The position numbers and the translations under genes were made by a program. Positions 16,037-24,255 of a stretch of DNA of 34,126 bases are shown piece after piece. The DNA comes from Terriglobia bacterium (GTDB lineage Bacteria; Acidobacteriota; Terriglobia; Terriglobales; Acidobacteriaceae): assembly GCA_020073285.1 (NCBI GenBank), contig JAIQFM010000028.1, positions 1 to 34,126 of the forward strand. The letters run 5' to 3'. Each line of letters starts with the position of its first letter. The stretch's first letter is position 1. A model generated the notes under the pieces. It saw nothing but the letters and a program-made list of their open reading frames with translations. It did no database searches and was not told the origin of the DNA.

Positions 16037-17764
16037 TTGTACATTCTGGGGATAAACGCGTACCACGGGGACGCCGCCGCCGCTCTCATCAAGGACGGCC
16101 GTCTGGTCGCCGCGGTCGAGGAAGAACGCTTCAATCGTAAGAAACATTGCGCCGGTTTTCCCACCATGGCGGTGCGCTATTGCCTGGAAGCCGCCGGGAT
16201 TACCTCCGCTGATCTCGATCACGTCGGCATCTCGCGCGATCCCTCGGCCAATTTGCACAAGAAGATTCTGTTTTCCATGTCGCGCCTGACCAAAGTGGGG
16301 AGCCTGATCGGCAGCCGCCTGGCCAACGCCGGCAAGGTGCGCAACCTGCGCGACGAGCTTTCCCGCGCTCTTGCAATTCCCGCCGACACCTTCCGCGCCC
16401 AGTTTCACAACGTCGAGCACCACAAGGCGCACATGGCGAGCTGCTTCTTGGTGTCGGAATTCGACCGCGCCGCCATCCTCTCCATTGACGGCTTCGGCGA
16501 TTTCATCAGTACCATGTGGGGCCTCGGCGAAGGCGTGAAAATGCAGGTGCTCGGCGAGATCGAGTTCCCGCATTCCATGGGCTGCCTGTACACCGCGACC
16601 ACCCAGTTCCTCGGCTTTCCCCACTACGGCGACGAAGGCAAGGTCATGGGCCTGGCCCCTTATGGCAAGCCGCGCTTCCTCGACCAGTTTCGCGAGATCG
16701 TCACCACCGAAAGCGGCGGACGATTCAAGCTCAACCTCGACTATTTTCTGCATCACTCCGAGGGCGTCGAGATGACCTGGGACGAGGGCTCCCCGACGGT
16801 CGGCCGCATCTTCTCCGACAAGTTCATCGAGCGCTTCGGTCCGGCACGCGAAAAGGGCGGGCCGCTGAACTCGCATTACGAAGACATCGCCGCCTCCTTG
16901 CAGGCGCGGCTGGAAGAAGTCGCGTTTCACATCCTCCAGCACCTGCACGAGCAGACCGGCAGCGACCGCCTCTGCCTCTCCGGCGGCGTGGCCTTCAATT
17001 CCGTGATGAACGGCAAGATCCTGCTGCACACGCCGTTCAAACAAATCTACGCGCAACCTGCGGCAGGCGATGCGGGCACCGCGGTCGGCGTCTGCTACTA
17101 CTTGTATAACTTCGATCAACGGCAGCCGCGCTCCTTCGTCATGGACCACGCTTATACTGGTCCGGCTTACGAGAACGGCGAGATTGAATCCGCCGTGCGC
17201 GCCTCCGGCCTGCCCCACACCCGCCTGTCATCGGAGCTTTTGAGCCAAACGGCGGCGCGGGCCATCGCCGACGGGCAGATCGTCGGCTGGTTCCAGGGGC
17301 GCATGGAATTCGGTCCGCGGGCGTTGGGCAACCGCAGCATCGTGGTGGACCCGCGCCGCGCCGAGATGAAGGACATCCTCAACGCGCGCATCAAGAAGCG
17401 CGAGCCGTTCCGCCCCTTTGCGCCTTCCATCCTCGAAGACCGCGTCGAGGAATATTTCGAGCAGACGCACCCTGCGCCCAGCATGTTGATGGTCTACCAG
17501 GTGAAGGCCGACAAGCGCGCGCAAATTCCCGCCGTTACCCACGTGGACGGCTCCGGGCGCCTGCAGACCGTCTCGCGCGGCACCAACGCGCGCTACTACG
17601 ACTTAATCCGCGATTTCGATCGGCTCACCGGTGTGCCCGTGGTGCTCAATACCTCGTTCAACGAGGACGAGCCTATCGTCTGCACACCGCAGGACGCGCT
17701 GAACTGCTTCCAGCGCACCCGCATGGACAAACTTTTCCTCGGCGATTACCTCGTCGAGCGCTAA
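16037..17764 (+). CDS. O-carbamoyltransferase, NodU/CmcH family
   Basis: 575 aa, full length for the family. The start is TTG at 16037 with AAGGAG at 16026-16031 and a 5-nt gap. An ATG at 16033 is in another frame and too close to that site. The N-terminal part is an ASKHA/Kae1-like domain: GINAYHGDAAAAL (5-17), AAVEEERFNRKKH (25-37) and HNVEHHKAHMAS (124-135), whose histidines bind the metal. LSGGVAFNSVMNGKIL (314-329) belongs to the same domain. The C-terminal part has EFGPRALGNRSIV (424-436) and NTSFNEDEPIVCTPQDAL (538-555). The enzyme moves a carbamoyl group from carbamoyl phosphate, through carbamoyl-adenylate, to a sugar hydroxyl. In this locus it probably decorates the exported glycan. 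Confidence 0.94.
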   Translation: MYILGINAYHGDAAAALIKDGRLVAAVEEERFNRKKHCAGFPTMAVRYCLEAAGITSADLDHVGISRDPSANLHKKILFSMSRLTKVGSLIGSRLANAGKVRNLRDELSRALAIPADTFRAQFHNVEHHKAHMASCFLVSEFDRAAILSIDGFGDFISTMWGLGEGVKMQVLGEIEFPHSMGCLYTATTQFLGFPHYGDEGKVMGLAPYGKPRFLDQFREIVTTESGGRFKLNLDYFLHHSEGVEMTWDEGSPTVGRIFSDKFIERFGPAREKGGPLNSHYEDIAASLQARLEEVAFHILQHLHEQTGSDRLCLSGGVAFNSVMNGKILLHTPFKQIYAQPAAGDAGTAVGVCYYLYNFDQRQPRSFVMDHAYTGPAYENGEIESAVRASGLPHTRLSSELLSQTAARAIADGQIVGWFQGRMEFGPRALGNRSIVVDPRRAEMKDILNARIKKREPFRPFAPSILEDRVEEYFEQTHPAPSMLMVYQVKADKRAQIPAVTHVDGSGRLQTVSRGTNARYYDLIRDFDRLTGVPVVLNTSFNEDEPIVCTPQDALNCFQRTRMDKLFLGDYLVER

Positions 17765-17769
17765 GAAGG

Positions 17770-17846
17770 TTTCAGTTTCAGTTTCGAGTTTCAGTTTGAC
17801 CGGAGCAGCGTCAAACTCAACTGAAACTGAAACTGAAACTGAAACT
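17770..17846. repeat. TTTCAG-type dyad element A
   Basis: Left arm 17770-17799 is made of TTTCAG units with a CGAG interruption. Right arm 17811-17846 is made of CTGAAA units, the inverted form, with TCAAACT at its inner end pairing AGTTTGA. The 18-mer GTTTCAGTTTCGAGTTTC (17775-17792) recurs exactly in elements B and C. The element starts six bases after the carbamoyltransferase stop and ends one base before the GGAGAG of the next gene, so an RNA hairpin would sit beside that ribosome-binding site. Confidence 0.8.
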
Positions 17847-17856
17847 GGAGAGTTCG

Positions 17857-18375
17857 TTGTCGGAGGAACATCAAGGAGCGGCAGTTCAGCCCGCCGCGGT
17901 GCCTTTCGCGGTGTTGTTCCTTCCCCAATTGCTGGCCGGCGCGGTCGAGCCCCACGACCTGTTTCTCTCTTTCACCTTCGTTTATCTGCTGTCGATGCAC
18001 GTCCGCTTCTCTCTCCCGGTGAGCGAGACGGCGCTGCCGGTGGTGGAAAAAATCTTCGACCAGATCCTCGACGGGCACACTCTCCAGAGCAAGGGGGTGG
18101 CGTATGTAATCGCCGGCGCCGAGCACGTTGCGCGGATGCTCAAGTCTTCGCTGCTGGTCGTAACCACCGAACCCGGCGTGGCGCAACATCCCGAACTCGA
18201 ATCGGTGCCGCAAGCCGTGATGTGCCGCGCCGGCAACGCGCAAATGGTGCGCCTGCGAAACGTGGAGAAGCTTGCCGACGAGGAGCTCAAGGGCAAGCTC
18301 GTCGGCTGCGCTCAGCTCATCAACATTCAGTCCGGCGGTTTCATCACCGAGGGACATTTCTCGCTTTCCTGGTGA
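17857..18375 (+). CDS. unrecognised 172-aa protein in glycan locus
   Basis: I do not recognise this protein. The start is TTG at 17857 with GGAGAG at 17847-17852. Codon use (G/C in most third positions) fits a real gene on this strand. The first 50 residues contain a hydrophobic stretch (VPFAVLFLPQLLAGAV ... FLSFTFVYLLS) that could be one or two membrane helices. The rest is soluble, with a long helix-like segment (LPVVEKIFDQILDGHTLQSKGVAYVIAGAEHVARML) and a beta-rich end (MVRLRNVEKLADEELKGK, INIQSGGFITEGHF). Its stop is one base before the ATG of the next glycosyltransferase, indicating co-expression. It could be a small membrane-associated partner of the transferases, but no function should be assigned. 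Confidence 0.68.
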   Translation: MSEEHQGAAVQPAAVPFAVLFLPQLLAGAVEPHDLFLSFTFVYLLSMHVRFSLPVSETALPVVEKIFDQILDGHTLQSKGVAYVIAGAEHVARMLKSSLLVVTTEPGVAQHPELESVPQAVMCRAGNAQMVRLRNVEKLADEELKGKLVGCAQLINIQSGGFITEGHFSLSW

Positions 18376-18376
18376 T

Positions 18377-19657
18377 ATGCAGGCAACCGCACAACCATCG
18401 GATCGGCAGGTGGACGTCAGGCCGGTGCGCGACCCCTGCCGCCGCATCGTGATCCTCAACCAGGCGTTCTATCCCGACGTCGTCTCCACCGCACAGCACG
18501 CTACCGACCTCGCCCTCGCGCTCGTCGAAGCCGGTTACCAGGTCATCGTCGTCGCCGGCGCGCGCGCCTACGACGATCCCTCGCGGGTTTTTCCCGCGCG
18601 CGAGACCTGGCGCGGCATCGAGATCATTCGCGTGGGCTCCACCCGCTTCGGCAAAACCGCGCGCTGGCGCCGCGCCGCCGACTTCGCCACTTACATGGCC
18701 GCGTGCGCCGTACGCTTGTCCCTTTTGCGCCGGTGCGACCTGGTCATCGCCCTGACCTCCCCGCCGCTGATTTCCTGGCTGGGCTCGCTGATGGTGCCGC
18801 TGAAGGCCCGCGCCCTGCTGTTCTGGGCCATGGACCTGAATCCCGACGAGGCCATCGCCGCCGGTTGGCTGCGCGCGGACTCCTTCACCGGCCGCACCCT
18901 CGCCGCGGTGCAAATGCAGAGCATGCGCCGCGCCGCCGCCATCGTCGCCCTGGACCGCTTCATGCGAGAGCGCATGATCTCCAAGGGTCTGCCGGCGGAA
19001 AAGATCGCGGTCGTTCCCCCCTGGACGCATGATCCGGCGCGCTTCGACGCCACGCGCCGCGAACAGTTCCGCGCCGCTCATGGACTCAGCGGCAAGTTTG
19101 TGGTCATGTATTCCGGTAACCACAGCCCGTGTCATCCGCTCGACACGGTGGTCGAAGCCGCGCAACGCCTCGCCGCGGACCCGCGCATCGTCTTCTGCTT
19201 CGCCGGCGGCGGCAGCGAGTATCGCAGGCTGCAGGCGCTCGCCGGCGAGCGCGGCATGACGAACATCGTGTTTCTGCCTTATCAGCCGCTGCCAGAACTG
19301 GGCTCGTCGTTGTCGGCGGCGGACTTGCAACTGGTGGTCATGGGCGATCCGTTCGTCGGCATCATTCATCCCTGCAAGATTTACAACGTCCTGCGCGTGG
19401 GCGCTCCGGTGCTGTACATCGGGCCCGCGGAAAGCCACATCGCCGACCTGTTCGCCAGCCTGGGATCGGGCCTGGTCCGGGCCGCGCGTCATGGCGACGT
19501 GGACGCCGTCGTGGCTCACATTCTCGCCGCCGTCGAAAAGGATCGGGTGCCCGCCCAGCGCCACATTGACTTTGCCGGCAATTACTCGCGGCAGTTCCTG
19601 GCCCGGCAGATGGTTGCACAGGTGGATGCCGTCTGCGCTCACCTACGAGCCACCTAA
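18377..19657 (+). CDS. GT4 glycosyltransferase, WbuB/WcaI-like
   Basis: 426 aa from the ATG at 18377. RIVILNQAFYPDVVSTAQHATDLA is the distinctive N terminus of the WcaI/WbuB branch, acting in colanic acid and O-antigen assembly on fucosamine or fucose-type donors (family knowledge). LIALTSPPLISWLGSL... and LLFWAMDLNPDEAIAAGW follow it in the same branch. FVVMYSGNHSPCHPLDTVVEAA starts the donor domain, and HPCKIYNVLRVGAPVLYIGP stands where GT4 proteins have the second donor-contact loop. In this branch the E-x7-E motif is replaced by this KIYN motif. The gene overlaps nothing and follows the 172-aa gene by one base. Confidence 0.88.
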   Translation: MQATAQPSDRQVDVRPVRDPCRRIVILNQAFYPDVVSTAQHATDLALALVEAGYQVIVVAGARAYDDPSRVFPARETWRGIEIIRVGSTRFGKTARWRRAADFATYMAACAVRLSLLRRCDLVIALTSPPLISWLGSLMVPLKARALLFWAMDLNPDEAIAAGWLRADSFTGRTLAAVQMQSMRRAAAIVALDRFMRERMISKGLPAEKIAVVPPWTHDPARFDATRREQFRAAHGLSGKFVVMYSGNHSPCHPLDTVVEAAQRLAADPRIVFCFAGGGSEYRRLQALAGERGMTNIVFLPYQPLPELGSSLSAADLQLVVMGDPFVGIIHPCKIYNVLRVGAPVLYIGPAESHIADLFASLGSGLVRAARHGDVDAVVAHILAAVEKDRVPAQRHIDFAGNYSRQFLARQMVAQVDAVCAHLRAT

Positions 19658-19808
19658 AGCGACTCTCTGGGATGAGTGGATCACGCTTCGCCACTGCGCA
19701 ACTTGGTTCGCCTGTGGAAATCTTTTGCTCGGATATGGAGTCACTTCAGGTACCATTCCAAGCATCATAAGAAATGCATTTGCGCCACGACAGTCGAGGA
19801 GCGCATAA

Positions 19809-21347
19809 GTGTTCCTAATAAGTTTGAGCAGTTTTGCTCTCTCCCTCCTGCTCTCATTGGTGCTCACGTGGGTGGTCAGGAACCGGGCGCTGAAGAAAGG
19901 TTGGATCTCGTTCCCGCAATCCGAGCGCCACGTCCACACGGTTCCGCTGCCGCGCATCGGCGGAGTCGCCATTTACGGCGCCCTGGCGATTTCGCTAACC
20001 GCGGTTCTCTACTACATGGGCCGCCACCCGGTGGGCCAGGCGTTTCACATGCGCACCATGGCATTTCTGCTCGTGCCCGGGACGATAGTTTTCCTGCTCG
20101 GCCTCTACGACGACATCCGCGGTATCGGCCCTTACTGGAAGTTCGCCATTCAGGCGGTCGCCGCCGGCATCGTGTTTGCCGGCGGACTGCGCATCATGAG
20201 CCTGCCCCTCCTGTTCGGCTCCTCGCAGTTCGGGTGGCTGGCTTCGCTGGCGATTACCATCGTTTGGATTCTCTGGATCACCAACGCCTTCAATCTGATT
20301 GACGGCGTGGACGGCCTGGCAACCGGCTCAGCGCTGTTCTCTACCTTCGTCGTTTTCATCGTGTCGGCGCTCAACGGCAACCAATTCGGATTGCTCCTGA
20401 CGGCCATCCTGTCGGGCGCCCTGATCGGTTTTCTCCGCTTCAACTTCAATCCCGCGACTATCTTTCTCGGCGACTGCGGCAGCCTGTTTGTCGGCTTCAT
20501 GCTTGGCTCGCTGGCCCTGTATGGTCAGAAATCGCCGACCATGGTCGCCGTCGCCATTCCCGTGGTTTCCTTCGGGCTGCCCATCCTGGAGACGGCGGTC
20601 TCCGTGGTGCGCCGCTTCATGAACGGCAAGCCGCTCTTCGCCGCCGACCGCGAGCATATCCACCATAAGCTGCTCAAGCGCTTTACGCCGCGCCAGACCA
20701 CGCTCATCCTCTACGCCGTTTCCGCCATGTTCGGACTGCTCAGCTTGTTTCTGTTGCTGCCCGGCGGCGGACCGGTCGCTCTGGTACTGGTCGTGCTTGG
20801 CGGAATCGTCTGGGTGGGGGTTCAGCACCTCGGCTATCACGAAGTTTTCGAGTTGCGCCGCGTCGCCCAACGCACTTTCGATCAGAAGCGGGTCATCGTC
20901 AACAACCTCGCGGTGCGTCGCGCCGTCGCCGGCTTCGCCGAATCCAAGAGTGTCGAGGACGTGCGGCTCGTATTGGAAAGCGCCTTCGCGGAAAACGAAT
21001 TCGACGGCTACGAACTGGAGTACGTACCGGCGTCCGCCGCGGGCCGCGCGCCGGAAATCCGCATGGCGTGGTGCAAGCCCCACGCGATCCATATCCTTGG
21101 CAAACCTGGAGTGTGGCGGATGGACCTCGCGCTGGCCAGCGATGCCAGGGGTCGCGGCCATTTCCGCGTTTACCGCGAGTACTCCGAAAAGCCGCTGATG
21201 CTCGACATTAACCTGCTGACGCACTCCTTCCCGGACGAACTGGCCCAAGCGTTGGATCGCGCCCACGCGGACGAAGTCGCCACCGAGGAAGCCCTGAACG
21301 CCGCCGCCGGCCAGCAACCGTTGCGGCCGTATCAGTCGCAGGCGTGA
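19809..21347 (+). CDS. WecA/MraY-type polyprenyl-phosphate phosphosugar transferase with C-terminal extension
   Basis: 512 aa from the GTG at 19809 (GAGGAG at 19797-19802). Residues 1 to about 340 are a multi-span membrane protein of the GT/PNPT family, which moves a UDP-linked HexNAc-1-phosphate to undecaprenyl phosphate to start glycan assembly. Key motifs: LYDDIRGIG (Asp101, Asp102), NAFNLIDGVDGLATG (159-173), FLGDCGS (219-225) and HIHHKLL (283-289). The last ~165 residues (345-512) are soluble and not part of minimal WecA. They begin ELRRVAQRTFDQKRVIVNNLAVRR and hold a beta-rich EIRMAWCKPHAIHILGKPG block. No known domain is recognised there. It is probably the first enzyme of this locus's repeat-unit pathway. 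Confidence 0.9.
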   Translation: MFLISLSSFALSLLLSLVLTWVVRNRALKKGWISFPQSERHVHTVPLPRIGGVAIYGALAISLTAVLYYMGRHPVGQAFHMRTMAFLLVPGTIVFLLGLYDDIRGIGPYWKFAIQAVAAGIVFAGGLRIMSLPLLFGSSQFGWLASLAITIVWILWITNAFNLIDGVDGLATGSALFSTFVVFIVSALNGNQFGLLLTAILSGALIGFLRFNFNPATIFLGDCGSLFVGFMLGSLALYGQKSPTMVAVAIPVVSFGLPILETAVSVVRRFMNGKPLFAADREHIHHKLLKRFTPRQTTLILYAVSAMFGLLSLFLLLPGGGPVALVLVVLGGIVWVGVQHLGYHEVFELRRVAQRTFDQKRVIVNNLAVRRAVAGFAESKSVEDVRLVLESAFAENEFDGYELEYVPASAAGRAPEIRMAWCKPHAIHILGKPGVWRMDLALASDARGRGHFRVYREYSEKPLMLDINLLTHSFPDELAQALDRAHADEVATEEALNAAAGQQPLRPYQSQA

Positions 21348-21441
21348 TGCGAGCCGGCGAGGCATGTGGCGGTACTGAGCCCCACAATCGATTGACCTGG
21401 CTCACGCAGGCGTGTTCTGCTGCTCTCAACGGAGGGGAGAC

Positions 21442-22446
21442 TTGGAAAGTACCCATCGACGAGTACTGGTGACCGGTGCCGGCGGGTTTATCGGCCATCA
21501 CTTGGTGAAGCGACTCAAGGTCGAAGGCTGCTGGGTCCGCGGCGTGGACATCAAGCCACCCGAGTACGAGCCCTCGGCGGCCGATCAGTTCGAACTGCTC
21601 GACCTGCGCGCCTGGGACAACTGCCTGCTCGCCACCCGCGGCAGCATTGACCAGGTCTATAACCTGGCGGCCGACATGGGCGGCATTGGCTACATCACCG
21701 CCTCGCTGGCCGACATCGCCCGCAACAACACGCTCATCAACACTCACATGCTGGAAGCGGCGCGCAGCAATGGCGTTCGCCGGTTCCTCTACTCCTCGTC
21801 CGCCTGCGTCTATGCCGGATACAAGCAGAAGGAGGCGGAGATCGCGCCGCTGAAGGAAGAAGACGCCTATCCCGCCGATCCCGAGCCCGGCTACGGTTGG
21901 GAGAAGCTTTACGCCGAGCAGCTCTGCCAGTACTACTGGCATGACTTCAAGTTCGAGACCCGCATCGTGCGCTTCCACAACGTGTACGGGCCGCTCGGCA
22001 CCTACGACGGCGGCAAGGAGAAGGCGCCGGCGGCCATCTCGCGCAAGGTGGCGCTCGCCCGGGACGGCAGCGAGATCGAGATCTGGGGCGACGGCCAGCA
22101 GACGCGCTCCTTCATGTACATCGACGATTGCGTGGAAGGGCTGCTGCGCCTGATGGCGTCGGACTTCCACGACCCGCTCAACCTCGGGCGCGACGACTTG
22201 ATCTCGGTGGACGACCTGGTCAACCTGGTGGCGCGCATCGCCGGCAAAAAGCTCCACATCCGCCACGACCTCAGCAAGCCCCAGGGCGTGCGCGGCCGCA
22301 ACAGCGACAACGCGCGGCTGCGCAAAGTGCTGGGCTGGGAGCCCTCGATCACGCTGGAACAGGGCCTGGCGGTCACCTATCGCTGGATTGAGGGCGAACT
22401 CGCCAAAGCCGGACGCGTATCGGCAAAGACCGCAGCTACCGCGTAA
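21442..22446 (+). CDS. GDP-mannose 3,5-epimerase-like SDR
   Basis: 334 aa from the TTG at 21442, with GGAGG at 21431-21435. TGAGGFIG (residues 11-18) binds NAD. YNLAADMGGIGYI (about 73-85), SSSACVY (118-124, Cys122), YGWEKLYAE (151-159, Tyr151 and Lys155), HNVYGPLGTYDGGKEKAPAA (179-198) and QTRSFMYIDDCVEGLLRLM are the strings that separate GDP-mannose 3,5-epimerase from other extended SDRs. GVRGRNSDN near the end is equally diagnostic. The enzyme turns GDP-D-mannose into GDP-L-galactose or GDP-L-gulose, using the Cys and a Lys as acid/base pair. In plants this feeds ascorbate and wall glycan. Here it more likely supplies an L-sugar for the exported polysaccharide. It is the last gene of the locus. 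Confidence 0.9.
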   Translation: MESTHRRVLVTGAGGFIGHHLVKRLKVEGCWVRGVDIKPPEYEPSAADQFELLDLRAWDNCLLATRGSIDQVYNLAADMGGIGYITASLADIARNNTLINTHMLEAARSNGVRRFLYSSSACVYAGYKQKEAEIAPLKEEDAYPADPEPGYGWEKLYAEQLCQYYWHDFKFETRIVRFHNVYGPLGTYDGGKEKAPAAISRKVALARDGSEIEIWGDGQQTRSFMYIDDCVEGLLRLMASDFHDPLNLGRDDLISVDDLVNLVARIAGKKLHIRHDLSKPQGVRGRNSDNARLRKVLGWEPSITLEQGLAVTYRWIEGELAKAGRVSAKTAATA

Positions 22447-22458
22447 AGAAAAGACAGC

Positions 22459-22544
22459 TTCAGTTTCAGTTTCGAGTTTCCGTCCGTTGACTATTTCGTT
22501 GCTGGAGCACGCTCGGCATCGAGCGCGTACCTGAAACTGAAACT
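22459..22544. repeat. TTTCAG-type dyad element B
   Basis: The left arm (22459-22480) carries the same 18-mer as element A (22463-22480). The right arm (22531-22544) is CTGAAACTGAAACT and runs into the hspR stop codon. A separate hairpin, CGCTCG-GCAT-CGAGCG (22510-22525), lies between them. It sits between the convergent ends of the epimerase and hspR genes, where it could end transcription from both sides. Confidence 0.75.
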
Positions 22545-22944
22545 ATTTCCTTTCTTTGTTGTTCGAAGACACCGGCGCTGCCGGCACGCGGCGCACGGGG
22601 ATGAGTGCGCCCTTGGAGGCGTCGGCCTGGCTCATGCGCGCCAGCATCTCCTGCTGGAAGTGGGTGAGGAATTCGTGCATCTGGCGCTGCATCTCCTCCA
22701 TGCGCGCCCGCATGTCGAGGATGATGCTGATCCCGCTGATGTTCACGCCGAGATCGCGGGCGAGCGAAAGAATGATTTCCAGGCGCTGCAGGTCGTCGTC
22801 GGTGTAGAGGCGTGTGTTGCCCTCGGTGCGCGACGGCTTCAGCAGCCCTTCGCGCTCGTAGAGGCGCAAAGTCTGCGGATGAATGCCATACATCTCCGCA
22901 ACGGCGGAGATCATGTACGCGCCTTTGCCTCGCCTTTTAGCCAT
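22543..22944 (-). CDS. hspR: MerR-family heat-shock repressor
   Basis: 133 aa. YMISAVAEMYGIHPQTLRLYEREGLLKPSRTEGNTRLYTDDDLQRLE (about residues 10-56) is the MerR winged helix in the HspR form. It is followed by IILSLARDLGVNISGISIIL and a predicted helix (RARMEEMQRQMHEFLTHF) that would dimerise the protein. HspR binds HAIR sites and represses dnaK with DnaK as co-repressor (family knowledge). The gene is the last of the dnaK operon, matching the usual dnaK-dnaJ-hspR order. The start codon is overlapped by a 7-bp repeat array. There is no strong ribosome-binding site, and AAGAG about six bases upstream is the best candidate. Confidence 0.92.
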   Translation of the reverse strand: MAKRRGKGAYMISAVAEMYGIHPQTLRLYEREGLLKPSRTEGNTRLYTDDDLQRLEIILSLARDLGVNISGISIILDMRARMEEMQRQMHEFLTHFQQEMLARMSQADASKGALIPVRRVPAAPVSSNNKERK

Positions 22945-22977
22945 TAGCTCTTAGCTGTCAGCTCTCAGCTTTCAGTT
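22939..22977. repeat. 7-bp AGCT-type tandem array over hspR start
   Basis: AGCT recurs at 22946, 22953, 22960 and 22967, exactly seven bases apart. Near copies occur at 22939 (AGCC, in the first hspR codons) and 22974 (AGTT). On the minus strand the units read AGCTGAN or AGCTAAN. The array ends across the ATG of hspR. Confidence 0.75.
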
Positions 22978-23042
22978 AAAACCAATTTTCCGCTGAGGAA
23001 CGCTGATTCGATTTGATCTGATAAATCTGCGTTCATCTGCAG

Positions 23043-24248
23043 CTACACTTGTTTCCACAACTCCGCCCTTGGATCTTCCGGGTTCAGCTTTGCCAACTCG
23101 CGCAGCAATTCTTTTGTCTTCTCGTCGCGCGGCATGGGCACCGTGATCTTCACCTCAACGATTTCGTCGCCGCGCACGCCTTCCTTCACCGCTGAAGGCA
23201 CGCCCTTCTCGCGCAGGCGGAGCTTCTGGCCGCTCTGTGTCCCGGGCGGAATGCGCAGCAAGGCGCGGCCGTCGATGGTCGGGACCTCGACCTTGGCGCC
23301 CATAGCTGCCTCGGTTACGGTGACCGGCACGGTGACCTGGATGTCATCGCCGTCGCGGTGAAACACCGGATGATCGCCGGCACGCACGATGATGTAGAGA
23401 TCGCCCGGAGGGCCGCCATGCGGGCCGGCGTTACCCTTGCCGGCGATGCGGATGCGCTGGCCGTCGCGCGTTCCCGCCTTGGTGCGCACTTCCAGCGGTT
23501 CGGCGCGCTGCACCACGCCTTCGCCGCCGCACACCTTGCACACCGCGCGCAGCTTGCCGGTGCCGCCGCAGCGCGGGCATACGGTGTTGAACTTCATGCG
23601 ACCGCTGGTCTGCTGGATGTGGCCTGAACCTTTGCATTCGGGGCAGACACCGGGCGACTCCAGGAAGCCGCGCCCGCGGCAGTTGCCGCAGGTGTCGAGG
23701 TGCGTGATATTCAGCCGCAGCACCGCGCCGCGGATCGCCTGCCAGAATCCGACGCTGACCTGGTATTCCAGATCGGTGCCCGGCTCGGGCTCCTCCGGCA
23801 CGGCGGCACCGCCACGCCCGCCGCTGAACATGCCGGAAAAGATGTCGCGAAAGCCGCCGCGCCGCTGCTGCTGCTGCTGCGCGCCGCCACCTTCGAACAA
23901 ATCGGAAAAATCGAAGCCGCTGAAATCGTACGGAACTTCCTGGGCGCCGCGCTGGCCGCCTCCGGGAACGCCGCCGAAGCCGCCGCGGGCGTAGGCCTCG
24001 GCCGCCGCCGCGTCAATGTTGTCCGAGTAGTAGCCGAGCTGGTCGTAGATTTTGCGCTTCTTGGGATCGCTGAGGACGTCGTTGGCTTCCGAAAGCTGCT
24101 TGAATTTTTCTTCCGCCGCCTTGTCGCCGGGATTGACGTCGGGATGGTATTTGCGCGCCAGCTTGCGAAACGCCTTACGAATCTCCTCGCTCGAGGCGGA
24201 CTTCTTTACCCCGAGGACGTCGTAATAGTTTTTCGTCGCGGTCGCCAT
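23043..24248 (-). CDS. dnaJ: DnaJ co-chaperone
   Basis: 401 aa, normal length for a type I DnaJ. The J domain at the N terminus holds [10 protein letters not shown], the HPD motif that triggers ATP hydrolysis by DnaK. A Gly/Phe/Gln-rich linker follows (about 85-150). Four zinc-finger repeats follow: [24 protein letters not shown] and CKVCGGEG. The C-terminal substrate-binding domain ends in [15 protein letters not shown]. It presents unfolded proteins to DnaK. It follows the NTF2-like gene by seven bases in the heat-shock operon. The ATG at 24248 has only a weak ribosome-binding site. Confidence 0.96.
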   Translation of the reverse strand: MATATKNYYDVLGVKKSASSEEIRKAFRKLARKYHPDVNPGDKAAEEKFKQLSEANDVLSDPKKRKIYDQLGYYSDNIDAAAAEAYARGGFGGVPGGGQRGAQEVPYDFSGFDFSDLFEGGGAQQQQQRRGGFRDIFSGMFSGGRGGAAVPEEPEPGTDLEYQVSVGFWQAIRGAVLRLNITHLDTCGNCRGRGFLESPGVCPECKGSGHIQQTSGRMKFNTVCPRCGGTGKLRAVCKVCGGEGVVQRAEPLEVRTKAGTRDGQRIRIAGKGNAGPHGGPPGDLYIIVRAGDHPVFHRDGDDIQVTVPVTVTEAAMGAKVEVPTIDGRALLRIPPGTQSGQKLRLREKGVPSAVKEGVRGDEIVEVKITVPMPRDEKTKELLRELAKLNPEDPRAELWKQV

Positions 24249-24255
24249 AGTTGCG

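Noticed and set aside
16033-16140. ATG four bases before the carbamoyltransferase TTG
   Set aside because: Different frame, 35 codons, and only one or two bases from AAGGAG, too close to be used.
17791-18459. 222-aa minus-strand open frame opposite the 172-aa gene
   Set aside because: It would overlap the next gene's start and has no ribosome-binding site; the plus-strand gene has both spacing and coding bias.
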